NCBI GenBank assembly: GCA_963663735.2
Contig: CAXXHN010000001.1
Location: forward strand, 1,674,001 to 1,738,000
Direction: 5' to 3'
Length of the DNA: 64,000 nucleotides
Source: G963663735 sp963663735
GTDB lineage: Bacteria > Acidobacteriota > UBA6911 > RPQK01 > JAPXNP01
Shown here one piece after another: positions 27,835-37,017 of the stretch. Positions within the stretch are counted from its first letter, which is position 1. Every line of letters begins with the position of its first letter. Below the pieces are notes generated by a model. That model did not search any database. It saw only the letters and a program-made list of their open reading frames with translations, and was not told the origin of the DNA. Made by a program: the position numbers and the translations under genes.

Positions 27835-30432
27835 TTGGCCAGATTATTTCTTATAGACGGAATGTCTCAGATATACAGGGCCTATTACGCAATTCGCAGC
27901 CTGAGCAATGACCAGGGTGTGGCCACAAATGCTGTTTATGGATTTGCCCTAATGCTCAGGAAGATACTTGATGAAGAAAAACCTGAATATCTGGCTGTGG
28001 CCTTTGACCTTGGCGGCGCCACGATCAGGCACGAAGAATTTGAAGAATATAAGGCGACACGTCCCAGGATGCCCGAGGACCTTGTCGAGCAGCTGCCGTT
28101 GATCAGGGAGATGTGCGGAGCCTTTGGTATTCCGGTTATTTCTCTTCCCCGCTATGAAGCTGATGATATTATCTCCACCTTGACCCGCAGGGCCGTGGAG
28201 AAAGGTCTTGACGTCGTAATCGTTTCAGTTGACAAGGATCTTTACCAGTTGATTTCAAAGAGGGTTTCCCTGCTGGACACGCGGGCCATGACATTAGTGG
28301 ATCCAGAAGCTGTCAAGGCTAAATGGGGTGTTGAGCCTGACCAGATGGTCGACTTGCTTTCTCTTATTGGAGACTCATCAGACAACATTCCAGGAGCTCC
28401 CGGAATCGGAGAAAAGGGAGCCAGAGCCTTGATTTCAGAGTATGGATCGCTGGATAACCTCCTTGAAAACTGTCAGGAAATTAAACGGAAGAGTTACCGG
28501 GAGAGTTTACAGCAGAACAAGGAATTAATCCTGAAAAGCAGGGAACTGATCAGGCTTTACAGTGACCTTCCTATTGAATTCAACCTGGGAGACCTGGTGC
28601 TTTCTTCGCCTGACAACGAGAAGATCCGCGACCTTTTTTCCGCCTGGGGATTCTCAAGCATGGTGAAGGATTTTCTTCCGCCCCTTGAGTCCAGTCACGA
28701 CATCTCTGTATTCAGGATCCGGAAGGACAGTGACCTGGCCCGGCTGTCCAAAAGAATGAACAAAAGGGTTGTTGGAATTTCATCCTGGATTAACGAGGAT
28801 GGGGAAATCCAGGGAATTTCCATAGGAATATCCCCCAGGGAGGGCTGGTTTATAGGCCGTTCTTTTCTTACTGATCATGGAAGCGCGGTGGGCCGTATGT
28901 TTTCGTCCCTGTCAGGGATTGCCATTCATGACTTCAAGCCTTTTTTAATAGCTGGAGAAAAGGCGGGATTCTCATTTCAGGGTCTGGAGATATCAGATAC
29001 GATGCTGATGGCTTACCTGGTAAATGCCGAGGGTAAGGATTTTACACTGGGACAGGTAAGCTGGTTATACCTGAACCACAGAATCGACAGCCAGGGTCAG
29101 CAGTATTCCCTGATCCCCGATGTGGGTGAGGATATTTTGTGCGAGGAAGCAGTGATGGTTCTGCGCCTTAGTGAAAAACTTGCTCCGCTGGTTGAGGCAA
29201 AGGGCATGTCCGGCCTCATGAGAGATGTTGAACTGCCGCTTATCCCTGTTTTGGCGGAAATGGAAAAGACGGGGGTTGGTGTTGACTCCAGGATGCTGGC
29301 GGAGATGTCTTCTGAAATGGGACTGGAGGCGGACCGGCTTACCAGGCGGATCTATTTCCTTGCAGGTGAGGAATTCAACCTGAACTCTCCCAAACAGCTT
29401 TCTTCTGTACTTTTTGAAAAACTTGAACTTCCAGCCCCCAGAAAAGCAGGTAAAGCTGGTTACCGTTCCACCGGGGTGGAGGTACTGGAAGCACTCTCCG
29501 GTGAGCATGAAATTGTCAGGCTGATCCTGGAATACAGAGAATTATCCAAGCTTAAGAATACATACCTGGATGCTCTTCCTAAACTGGTCAATCCAACGAC
29601 CGGTAGAATCCATACCTCCTATAACCAGATGGTAACATCAACCGGACGGCTTTCTTCCAGTAATCCGAACCTCCAGAATATCCCAATAAGGAGTGAACTT
29701 GGACGCAGGATCAGAAAGGCCTTTATACCGGCGCCCGGGTTCAGGATTATGGCTGCCGATTATTCTCAGATTGAGTTGAGAATCCTGGCGCATTTATCTC
29801 GAGACCCGGTTCTGGTAGAGGCTTTTAACCTGGGACAGGATATCCACCAGCGGACTGCGGAAGAGGTTTTTGGAATCGATTCAGGCATTGATGAAAGGGA
29901 ATTAAGAAGGAGAGCCAAGGTCATAAATTTCGGAGTTATTTACGGACAGAGCCCCTTCAGCCTGGCAAAAAGCCTGAATATAACCCGGGATGAAGCCCAA
30001 CGGTTCATAAAGGAATATTTTGAACGCTACAAGGGAGTAAGCGAATGGACTGACTCCATACTCAGGGATGCAAGGGAGAAAGGTTATGTCAGCACTGTTT
30101 TCGGTCGTATTCGACCAATTCCTGATATAAACAGCAAGAATCATAATCTTCGGGAGTTTGCCGGAAGAACCGCAGTAAACGCCCCCATACAGGGGACCGC
30201 GGCTGACTTGATCAAGATGGCGATGATTTCCATTAATCACCAGATAAAAAAGCAAAAAATGAAGAGTCGGCTGATTATACAGGTTCATGATGAACTGGTT
30301 TTTGAAGCTTTCGAATCTGAAGTGGAAATCCTTTCTTCCCTGGTAAAAAAAGAAATGGAAAATGTCGCAAAAATCGGTGTCCCCCTGAAGGTTTCCATGG
30401 CAGTCGGCGAGAGCTGGTATGATGCCAAATAG
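27835..30432 (+). CDS. polA: DNA polymerase I with degenerate proofreading domain
   Basis: 865 residues, TTG start with GAGGAG upstream. The N-terminal 5' nuclease domain (1-290; FLIDGMSQIYRAYYA, YEADDIISTL, GDSSDNIPGAPGIG) is intact. In the 3'-5' exonuclease domain (about 300-465) the DTE motif of E. coli is replaced by ISSWIN and the Y-x3-D motif by LCEEAV, although the middle Asp remains in SDTMLMAYLVN; proofreading is probably lost. The polymerase domain is complete: ADYSQIELRILAHLSRD (motif A), RRRAKVINFGVIYGQSP (motif B), QVHDELVFE (motif C). Confidence 0.96.
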   Translation: MARLFLIDGMSQIYRAYYAIRSLSNDQGVATNAVYGFALMLRKILDEEKPEYLAVAFDLGGATIRHEEFEEYKATRPRMPEDLVEQLPLIREMCGAFGIPVISLPRYEADDIISTLTRRAVEKGLDVVIVSVDKDLYQLISKRVSLLDTRAMTLVDPEAVKAKWGVEPDQMVDLLSLIGDSSDNIPGAPGIGEKGARALISEYGSLDNLLENCQEIKRKSYRESLQQNKELILKSRELIRLYSDLPIEFNLGDLVLSSPDNEKIRDLFSAWGFSSMVKDFLPPLESSHDISVFRIRKDSDLARLSKRMNKRVVGISSWINEDGEIQGISIGISPREGWFIGRSFLTDHGSAVGRMFSSLSGIAIHDFKPFLIAGEKAGFSFQGLEISDTMLMAYLVNAEGKDFTLGQVSWLYLNHRIDSQGQQYSLIPDVGEDILCEEAVMVLRLSEKLAPLVEAKGMSGLMRDVELPLIPVLAEMEKTGVGVDSRMLAEMSSEMGLEADRLTRRIYFLAGEEFNLNSPKQLSSVLFEKLELPAPRKAGKAGYRSTGVEVLEALSGEHEIVRLILEYRELSKLKNTYLDALPKLVNPTTGRIHTSYNQMVTSTGRLSSSNPNLQNIPIRSELGRRIRKAFIPAPGFRIMAADYSQIELRILAHLSRDPVLVEAFNLGQDIHQRTAEEVFGIDSGIDERELRRRAKVINFGVIYGQSPFSLAKSLNITRDEAQRFIKEYFERYKGVSEWTDSILRDAREKGYVSTVFGRIRPIPDINSKNHNLREFAGRTAVNAPIQGTAADLIKMAMISINHQIKKQKMKSRLIIQVHDELVFEAFESEVEILSSLVKKEMENVAKIGVPLKVSMAVGESWYDAK

Positions 30433-30452
30433 CGGCTATGCCGATATTTGGC
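30424..30452. terminator. Strong hairpin across the polA stop codon
   Basis: GCCAAATA / TATTTGGC and CGGC / GCCG form a 12-bp stem broken by one G-A mismatch, with a TAT loop. The stop TAG lies in the 5' arm. Only a scattered T-run follows, so it may be a weak terminator or a 3'-end stabiliser separating polA from the sigma-factor operon. Confidence 0.55.
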
Positions 30453-30478
30453 GAAAGTTGTTTCGTTTTGAAAAAAAT

Positions 30479-30505
30479 TGAAACTAAGCATATACTGTCT
30501 TCGTC
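30479..30505 (+). promoter_or_regulatory. Candidate ECF-type autoregulatory promoter
   Basis: TGAAAC (30479-30484), 17 bases, CGTC (30502-30505) matches the AAC / CGT pattern common to ECF sigma promoters. It lies directly before the ECF gene. The start would be near 30512, giving a leader of about eight bases, and no Shine-Dalgarno precedes ATG 30520. Short motifs, so only suggestive. Confidence 0.3.
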
Positions 30506-30519
30506 TAACTTTAATAGAA

Positions 30520-31137
30520 ATGATAAATACAACTTTTGCTCCGGCCAAAGAAGCAGCCCTGGATGATAAGGTCCTTCTGGAATCTTACCTGGAAGGAGAA
30601 GGCACAGCTTTCGATCTTCTGGTAGTGCGCTACCAGGACAGGCTTGTCAACTATATCAACGGGATCATACACGACTATGAACAGTCAGTGGATCTCACCC
30701 AGGAAACATTCATAAGGCTGTTTAAAAATGCCCACAAGTATGAGGGTAAATATAAGTTTTCAACCTGGCTTTATCGAATAGCTACCAACATTGCCATCGA
30801 TGAGTTAAGAGGTAGAAATAAAAAAGGGCGGTTTTTCTTCAGAAATGTTCTAGATTGCTTCAGGTCTGATGATGACAGCCAGAATGAAGAAATCCTGCTG
30901 CCTGACACAACATTCTGCCCAGGCCGTGCCCTGGAAAAAACAGAAAAAGCCGATCTCCTCCAGGTAGCTGTTTCTTCGCTTGCTGAAACCTACAGGGTCC
31001 CGTTTTTACTGAAGGAAGTCCAGGATTTATCATATGAAGAAGTCTCTCATGTCCTTAACCTTCCCCAGGGAACCGTCAAATCAAGGGTTCACAGAGCAAA
31101 GCTTCTTCTGAGAGAAAAACTGCAGGATGTCCTATGA
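30520..31137 (+). CDS. rpoE: ECF sigma-70 factor (RpoE-like)
   Basis: 205 residues from ATG 30520; a longer frame from TTG 30478 has no ribosome site. Region 2 is DLTQETFIRLFKNAHKY and KFSTWLYRIATNIAID; region 4 is DLSYEEVSHVLNLPQGTVKS with RVHRAKLLLREKL. There is no region 3, as expected for ECF factors. The stop overlaps the start of the anti-sigma gene, the usual arrangement for a sigma held inactive by its partner. The signal is probably envelope stress, inferred from the membrane anti-sigma and exported PDZ protein that follow. Confidence 0.93.
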   Translation: MINTTFAPAKEAALDDKVLLESYLEGEGTAFDLLVVRYQDRLVNYINGIIHDYEQSVDLTQETFIRLFKNAHKYEGKYKFSTWLYRIATNIAIDELRGRNKKGRFFFRNVLDCFRSDDDSQNEEILLPDTTFCPGRALEKTEKADLLQVAVSSLAETYRVPFLLKEVQDLSYEEVSHVLNLPQGTVKSRVHRAKLLLREKLQDVL

Positions 31138-31664
31138 AATGCAGTGAAATTCAGAATAGACTTGCCGAAGACTATTCAGATAGGCTTTCCGAAGAGATAA
31201 GTGAGCACCTCAGAGATTGTACTGAGTGCAGGGAATTCAGCAGGAACATTGGGGAACTGGATGCTCTTGCCAGGGAGTTGAGGGCACAACACAGAGCTCC
31301 TGAAGATTTCCAGTCCAGGGTATTCAATGACTACAAAGAGAGAATTTCCGGAGGATGGTTTTCCCTTCGTTCTGTGCTCGCCAGCATATGCCTGGTGGCT
31401 TTTTTGACCGCTTCTCTGGCTGCCTGGGATCATCTGGAAAACGACGGGAAAATAACCGCCGGAGTCCTGGGAAGGAGCTTGCATGCTGATAATCTTCCGC
31501 TCAGTCCCTCCGCGCCGGAAATCCTGGATGAAGATTCATTTGTTGAAGTGGTTATAGACTCGGGGGATGAAGAGGATCTCATCCTGAGGCTTCCTCCGGT
31601 CATTGAAATCCATCGTACCGAGATTCCTGATGAAGATACACACTATCATTCCGTCAGTTACTAG
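31134..31664 (+). CDS. Zinc-finger membrane anti-sigma factor
   Basis: 176 residues. The N-terminal ZAS domain has Cys3 and the HLRDCTEC (HxxxCxxC) motif that binds zinc and clamps ECF sigma factors. One membrane helix follows at about 82-98 (SVLASICLVAFLTASLAAW), leaving about 75 acidic residues outside. It overlaps the sigma gene (ATGA) and itself overlaps the next gene. Release by regulated proteolysis is plausible but no cut site is visible. Confidence 0.85.
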   Translation: MKCSEIQNRLAEDYSDRLSEEISEHLRDCTECREFSRNIGELDALARELRAQHRAPEDFQSRVFNDYKERISGGWFSLRSVLASICLVAFLTASLAAWDHLENDGKITAGVLGRSLHADNLPLSPSAPEILDEDSFVEVVIDSGDEEDLILRLPPVIEIHRTEIPDEDTHYHSVSY

Positions 31665-33063
31665 TATCATTGCCACCCGGGCCCGCACGGGAATCTTTTT
31701 TGCATTTTTCCTGTATTTGGGCCTGTCGGGATCTGTGTGTCCCATTCTGCTGGGAGATGACAGTTTTCATTCAGAATACCCTTATGTGAGGATCAAGTGG
31801 CGGCAGAATTTTGAAGGGTTGATCCACCGGGAGTTCCTTGTGAAAGATGCCCGGATCGTAGAAGTAAGTGAATACAGCGGCGTCCTTATGGATGCGCAGG
31901 GTCATATAGCCGTTTACATTCCTGATCCACTGAAACTAAGTTCCCCCCAGGGTTCCTTTTCGGTTGCAGACACGAGCGGAAAAGATTACGGGGCTGAACT
32001 TCTGGGCGTGGACCAGAGGATGTCGATTGCCTACCTGAAAATGTCTATACCTAACGAAAACCAGGTGATTTTCGGGCAGGGGACCCCGGGCAAGGTTTTT
32101 AAGGTGTTGTCCTGGAACGGTTCAAGGTGGGAACACAGGCGTTACCGGATGATTGCGACAAGCAATAATCTTTTCGGACCTGTATTAACGATCAAGGCTG
32201 TACAGTCAGCACAAGGAAATCTGCGACAGGGAAATTCAGGAAAGCAGTCTGACCGGAGGTCATCCTTTGTCCTGGACCAGGAGAACAGGTTGGTTGGACT
32301 CGGGGTGTCTTCGTCAACAGCGGGGCTGAACAGGAAAACTGTGGAGTTCAAGGTATTCCCGATTGAAGCTGTACGGGAATCGCTACGGCAGTTACGTAAG
32401 CAGGATGGCGGTGTGCTGGAGTCGGGATGGATTGGTGTCTATATCGACGCTGCTGCCTCCGGTGTACTGGTGACCAACGTTGTTTCAGACAGTCCGGCAA
32501 TTACGGTAGGCATCAGGGAAGGTGATACTATAGTTGCCGTCAATGAGCAGCCTTTGCTTCAGGTTGAGGATTTCATACAGGCTGTGAAGTGGAGCGGGCC
32601 GGAAAAAAATGTCACCTTGACTGTGGAGCGGGACAAAATCAGAAAAGATTACGACGTTGTCCTGGGCAGGTCTCCTGTTTACCAGAAGCCTGACTATAAG
32701 TGGGCTCTTGACATACCTCCAGCTTTTATTGGGGCTGAACAGTTATCCAGGCAGGTCAAGTTCAGGCCGGTGCCTTCATTCCAGCGTCGTGGTATCGGTA
32801 TTCAGGTTGGGCCACTGACTGCCCAGCTTGCCGAGTTTTTCAAATCCCCTACGGGGAAGGGGTTGTTGGTGGAGGCGGTAGAGCCTGACAGCCTGGCCGA
32901 ACATATCGGTTTGAAAGCCGGTGATGTCCTGATCATGATAGGCGATACTACAATTAAGTCTTCTTCGGATTTGTCCAGATTAATGAATGCCTCCCAGGAG
33001 TCTGTGTTACTCAGTTATGTCAGGGACGGAAAGGTCATCACCCATAAGGTTCTTTTCCGGTAA
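31630..33063 (+). CDS. HtrA/DegP-like exported protein with two PDZ domains and a broken catalytic triad
   Basis: 477 residues from ATG 31630 (a TTG at 31603 is also possible); both starts lie inside the anti-sigma gene. A signal segment (about 18-36) is followed by a trypsin-like domain and PDZ domains at about 260-345 and 385-475 (SGVLVTNVVSDSPA, KGLLVEAVEPDSLAEHIGLK). In the protease fold, YSGVLMDAQGHIAVYIPDP matches the HtrA strand that should end in NNHV, so catalytic His is missing; DQRMSIAYLKM replaces the Asp of DxRTDLAVLK; only RQGNSGK keeps the GNSG serine loop. It is probably a non-proteolytic sensor or adaptor for the sigma/anti-sigma pair. Confidence 0.8.
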   Translation: MKIHTIIPSVTSIIATRARTGIFFAFFLYLGLSGSVCPILLGDDSFHSEYPYVRIKWRQNFEGLIHREFLVKDARIVEVSEYSGVLMDAQGHIAVYIPDPLKLSSPQGSFSVADTSGKDYGAELLGVDQRMSIAYLKMSIPNENQVIFGQGTPGKVFKVLSWNGSRWEHRRYRMIATSNNLFGPVLTIKAVQSAQGNLRQGNSGKQSDRRSSFVLDQENRLVGLGVSSSTAGLNRKTVEFKVFPIEAVRESLRQLRKQDGGVLESGWIGVYIDAAASGVLVTNVVSDSPAITVGIREGDTIVAVNEQPLLQVEDFIQAVKWSGPEKNVTLTVERDKIRKDYDVVLGRSPVYQKPDYKWALDIPPAFIGAEQLSRQVKFRPVPSFQRRGIGIQVGPLTAQLAEFFKSPTGKGLLVEAVEPDSLAEHIGLKAGDVLIMIGDTTIKSSSDLSRLMNASQESVLLSYVRDGKVITHKVLFR

Positions 33064-33146
33064 ACCACAACTGCCTCACTCCTCCCCACCTCTTGCGTAT
33101 ATAATTAATCGGAATTTATCCAATTTATATACAGCAGGTTGTTTCA

Positions 33147-35975
33147 ATGAAAGCTATTTCTATCCAGGGCGCCCGTCAGCATAACCTCAGGAACCTCAAT
33201 ATTTCAATTCCCAGGAACGCATTGACGGTGGTCACCGGTCTTAGCGGCTCGGGTAAATCCAGCCTGGCTTTTGATACATTGTTTGCTGAAGGACAAAGGA
33301 GGTACATAGAGTCCTTATCTACCTATGCCCGTCAGTTTCTGGAGCAACTGGAGAAACCGGATGTGGACCTGGTTGAAGGACTTTCCCCCGCGATAGCCAT
33401 TGAGCAGAAAACAACCTCAGGGGGAGCCCGGTCTACTGTTGGCACGATTACGGAGATATATGACTACCTGCGCCTGCTTTTTTCCAGTATTGGCAAGCCG
33501 CATTGCCCGGTCTGCGGGCAGGAGGTGACCATTCAGCCGGCGGAAGTAATTGTTGAGAGAATTCTGGAAATTCCTGATATGTCCAGATTGAGTATCCTGG
33601 CCCCGGTTGTAAGGGGACGCAAGGGAGAATACAGAAAGCTCTTCGAAAAATACCTGCAGGAAGGATTCATGAGGGCTAGGATCGATGGCGAAGTACATCT
33701 CCTGGAAGAACCTCCTTCATTGGAACGGCACAGTAACCATAATATTGAAATTATCATTGACCGGATATCAGTGTCGGGGAAACACCGCAAGAGAATTGAA
33801 ATGTCCGTGAAGCATGCCCTGGAGATTGGCGGCGGATTGGTGATTGTATCCAGGGATGGTGAGGGTGATCTGTTGTTTTCAGAAATTTTAGCCTGCCCTG
33901 ACTGTGATATTGATATACCAACCCTGGAACCCCGGAGCTTTTCTTTCAATTCCAGGTATGGAGCCTGTCCGAAGTGCGATGGCATCGGGCATAGCCTGCA
34001 GGTGAATCTTGAAAGACTGCTCTCTGATCCAGCTATGCCTTGTGGAGAACTGGAGATCTCTTTAGCCGACCGTAACCTTGCCAGCCTTTTTAAAACGGCG
34101 CTTTTCGCTCTTCTGAATCACTTTGAAATCCCGGCGGAAACCAGATTCGACCAGGCCCCTGTAGAACTTCGTAAAGCCCTGGCGGATGGATTGGACGAAA
34201 ATATTCAGTTTAACTATGGAGGTGTCAGCTACAGTTCCAGATTTGAAGGCCTGACCGCATGGTTCCATGAGAAAATGGCTGCGACTAAAAGCCGTGTTAA
34301 AAAACAGCAGCTTAGGGAATTCATGGTGGAAGATGACTGTTCGTCGTGCGGGGGCAGCCGCCTTAGACCCGAAAGCCGGGCTGTACGGATAAACGGGAGA
34401 TCAATTTCTGATTACTGCAGGATGCCTTTGAAACAGGCTCTACTGGAAATCAGTACTATCCAGCTATCCACCAGGGAAAAAATGATTGCCGAACCGGTGC
34501 TGCGGGAAGTCCTCGAGCGAACCAGGTTTTTGGTGACTGTGGGCCTTGATTATCTTTCCCTCGAAAGAAGGGCTGAAACCCTTTCAGCTGGCGAGGCGCA
34601 GAGGGTTAGACTGGCAACCCAGGTTGGATCCCGTCTCCAGGGAGTTTTGTATGTCCTGGACGAGCCTTCAATAGGACTGCATCCCCGCGACACAAAACGA
34701 CTGATAGATTCCCTTCATGAATTGAGAGACCTGGGAAACACAGTAGTAGTAGTGGAGCATGATGAGGAAACAATAAGGGCTGCTGACTTCCTGATTGATC
34801 TTGGTCCGGGAGCAGGGGCGCTGGGAGGGGAACTGATTGCGTCAGGAAGTGTGGAAGACCTGGAAAATTGCTCTCGTTCACTAACAGGATCTTATCTTTC
34901 CGGCAGGAAAAAGTCTGCAGTGATTTCAGGAAAAAAGAGGGGAAACGGCAAATATCTCGAGATCAGGGGAGTTGAGCACCATAACCTGAAAAATATTGAT
35001 GTCAAATTTCCCCTGGGCAAATTGATTAGTGTAACGGGGGTATCGGGTGCTGGGAAATCATCCCTGGTAGACGAAGTTGTGTACAGGGCTCTCAGCAGGC
35101 ACATGTACAAATCTATTGCTGAACCCGGAAAATTCAGCGAGATTAAGGGACTCGAAAATATAGATAAGGTAATTGAGATAGATCAGTCCCCCATTGGCCG
35201 CACTCCAAGGTCTAACCCTGCTACTTACTGCGGTGTGTTCACCCCAATCCGGGAGCTGTTTGCAGTTTTACCTGAGGCCAGGCTTCACGGATATAAACCT
35301 GGGAGATTCAGCTTCAATGTAAAGGGCGGTCGATGTGAAGTCTGCGGAGGTGAAGGGCAGCGCAAAATTGAAATGAATTTTCTCCCTGATGTCTATGTCC
35401 ATTGTGATGCCTGTGAAGGGGCTCGATATAACCGGGAGACCCTTTCCGTTAAATACAATGGTTACTCCATTGCCGATGTCCTGGACCTGACGGTAGAAGA
35501 GGCCTTTCCGCTGCTGGAGAATATTCCCCCTGTCAGGGCAAGGCTGCAGGGGCTCCTCGATGTAGGCCTGGGGTATATTTCTCTCGGACAGTCTTCGACG
35601 ACACTTTCAGGAGGCGAGGCCCAGCGAGTCAAACTTGCCAGGGAATTAAGCCGCCGGTCAACAGGCCGGACTTTTTATATCCTGGATGAACCGACTACGG
35701 GCCTGCATTTCGAGGATGTGAGAAACCTTCTTAAAATATTGCACAGGCTGGCAGACCGGGGGAATACAGTTGTGATTATTGAACACAACCTGGATATCCT
35801 CCGGAGTTCTGACTGGATCATTGACCTCGGACCGGAAGGCGGAGATGACGGCGGGTTTATTGTTGCCGAAGGCAGCCCCGGAGAAGTGGCACAGGTTCCT
35901 GGATCATACACCGGCAGGGCCCTGAAAGAAGGAGTTAGGATGAATGTGGGCTGGCGCGGAAGTCATTTCCAATAA
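33147..35975 (+). CDS. uvrA: Excinuclease ABC subunit A
   Basis: 942 residues, standard. Damage-recognition ATPase of nucleotide excision repair. Two ABC modules: Walker A TGLSGSGKSSLAFDT and TGVSGAGKSSLVDEV, signatures LSAGEAQRVRLA and LSGGEAQRVKLA, Walker B VLDEPSIGLHP and LDEPTTGLH. The zinc modules CPDC...CPKC and CEVC...CDAC are present. All key residues are visible; monocistronic by appearance. Confidence 0.98.
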   Translation: MKAISIQGARQHNLRNLNISIPRNALTVVTGLSGSGKSSLAFDTLFAEGQRRYIESLSTYARQFLEQLEKPDVDLVEGLSPAIAIEQKTTSGGARSTVGTITEIYDYLRLLFSSIGKPHCPVCGQEVTIQPAEVIVERILEIPDMSRLSILAPVVRGRKGEYRKLFEKYLQEGFMRARIDGEVHLLEEPPSLERHSNHNIEIIIDRISVSGKHRKRIEMSVKHALEIGGGLVIVSRDGEGDLLFSEILACPDCDIDIPTLEPRSFSFNSRYGACPKCDGIGHSLQVNLERLLSDPAMPCGELEISLADRNLASLFKTALFALLNHFEIPAETRFDQAPVELRKALADGLDENIQFNYGGVSYSSRFEGLTAWFHEKMAATKSRVKKQQLREFMVEDDCSSCGGSRLRPESRAVRINGRSISDYCRMPLKQALLEISTIQLSTREKMIAEPVLREVLERTRFLVTVGLDYLSLERRAETLSAGEAQRVRLATQVGSRLQGVLYVLDEPSIGLHPRDTKRLIDSLHELRDLGNTVVVVEHDEETIRAADFLIDLGPGAGALGGELIASGSVEDLENCSRSLTGSYLSGRKKSAVISGKKRGNGKYLEIRGVEHHNLKNIDVKFPLGKLISVTGVSGAGKSSLVDEVVYRALSRHMYKSIAEPGKFSEIKGLENIDKVIEIDQSPIGRTPRSNPATYCGVFTPIRELFAVLPEARLHGYKPGRFSFNVKGGRCEVCGGEGQRKIEMNFLPDVYVHCDACEGARYNRETLSVKYNGYSIADVLDLTVEEAFPLLENIPPVRARLQGLLDVGLGYISLGQSSTTLSGGEAQRVKLARELSRRSTGRTFYILDEPTTGLHFEDVRNLLKILHRLADRGNTVVIIEHNLDILRSSDWIIDLGPEGGDDGGFIVAEGSPGEVAQVPGSYTGRALKEGVRMNVGWRGSHFQ

Positions 35976-36066
35976 GCGCCACTGCGTTGGAGTAACCCTG
36001 GGGCAGAGATGGATAAAACAGTAACTAATGGTTACAATGTAAAATCTCAGATTAAGGAGCCTTGTT

Positions 36067-37005
36067 ATGTCTAAGTTTAAGAGATTTGAGTCCGGGGAAA
36101 TCGGGACCTGTTCCCTCTTCAATCGTCCATCCCTGGTAGACATCAAGGATTTCGCCAGGGTGCCCGGCAATGAAACTCTGTCGGAATTTATGGATTCCCT
36201 GCCAGGATTTCTGGCTGCTGACAACCTGAGAGCCCTGGTGGCGGCTATCAAGGGGGCAAAGGCCTGTAATAAACCGGTAATCTGGGGTTTCGGCGGACAT
36301 GTGGTCAAGGTTGGACTGGCTCCTGTTCTGATCAACCTGATGGACCATGGATTTGTCACTGGTCTGGCGACTAACGGTTCCGGCCTGATCCATGACTTTG
36401 AAATTGCCGTTGCCGGAAAGACTTCCGAAGACGTTGCCGCCGCTTTAAAGCAGGGAACCTTCGGCCTTACCGAGGAAACCGGTGTTTGGATGAACCGGGC
36501 TTTCAGAGAAGGGGGGAGAGAAGGCCTGGGTCTGGGAGAATCTCTGGGCAGGTTCCTGGATGAGAAAAATCCGGATTTCGGACACGCCTCACTGATATTG
36601 CAGGCGTACCGCCGGAATATTCCTCTAACTTCGCATGTGGCCCTTGGTACCGATGTAATCCATATGCATCCGTCTGCTGATGGAGAGGTTCTGGGACACG
36701 GTTCCATGATTGATTTCAAGGTGTTTACCCAGCAGGTTTCCCTTCTTCATGGAGGAGGAGTTTACCTCAATCTAGGATCAGCTGTAATCCTGCCTGAAGT
36801 GTTTCTCAAGGCAGTTTCCCTGGTAAGAGGTTCAGGTCGGGAACTCTGCGATTTCACTACAGCCAATCTTGATTTTATGCAGCATTATCGCCCAAGGCAG
36901 AATGTGACAGGAAGGCCTGTCAGCAACGGAGGGAAGGGGATTGCCCTGACAGGACACCACGAGATTATGGTACCGTTGCTGGCCGCACTGCTGGTCTGCT
37001 CCTGA
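36067..37005 (+). CDS. Conserved protein of unknown function, deoxyhypusine-synthase-like pattern
   Basis: 312 residues, AAGGAG before ATG, no signal peptide or membrane helix. Gly-rich blocks look like a nucleotide-binding alpha/beta fold: IWGFGGHVVKVGLAPVLINL, ATNGSGLIHDFEIAVAGKT, SHVALGTDVIHMHPSADGE and GGGVYLNLGSAVILPEVFLK. I recognise this as a family conserved in several bacterial phyla and usually left unnamed; the layout recalls deoxyhypusine synthase, but I cannot show the active-site lysine and do not assign an activity. It stands between uvrA and convergent coaE. Confidence 0.6.
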   Translation: MSKFKRFESGEIGTCSLFNRPSLVDIKDFARVPGNETLSEFMDSLPGFLAADNLRALVAAIKGAKACNKPVIWGFGGHVVKVGLAPVLINLMDHGFVTGLATNGSGLIHDFEIAVAGKTSEDVAAALKQGTFGLTEETGVWMNRAFREGGREGLGLGESLGRFLDEKNPDFGHASLILQAYRRNIPLTSHVALGTDVIHMHPSADGEVLGHGSMIDFKVFTQQVSLLHGGGVYLNLGSAVILPEVFLKAVSLVRGSGRELCDFTTANLDFMQHYRPRQNVTGRPVSNGGKGIALTGHHEIMVPLLAALLVCS

Positions 37006-37017
37006 TTATATTGTGCT

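Noticed and set aside
35904..36719. 271-codon minus-strand frame opposite the unknown gene at 36067
   Set aside because: The plus-strand frame has a ribosome site and conserved Gly-rich blocks; the minus frame is Pro/Ser/Arg-rich and overlaps uvrA.
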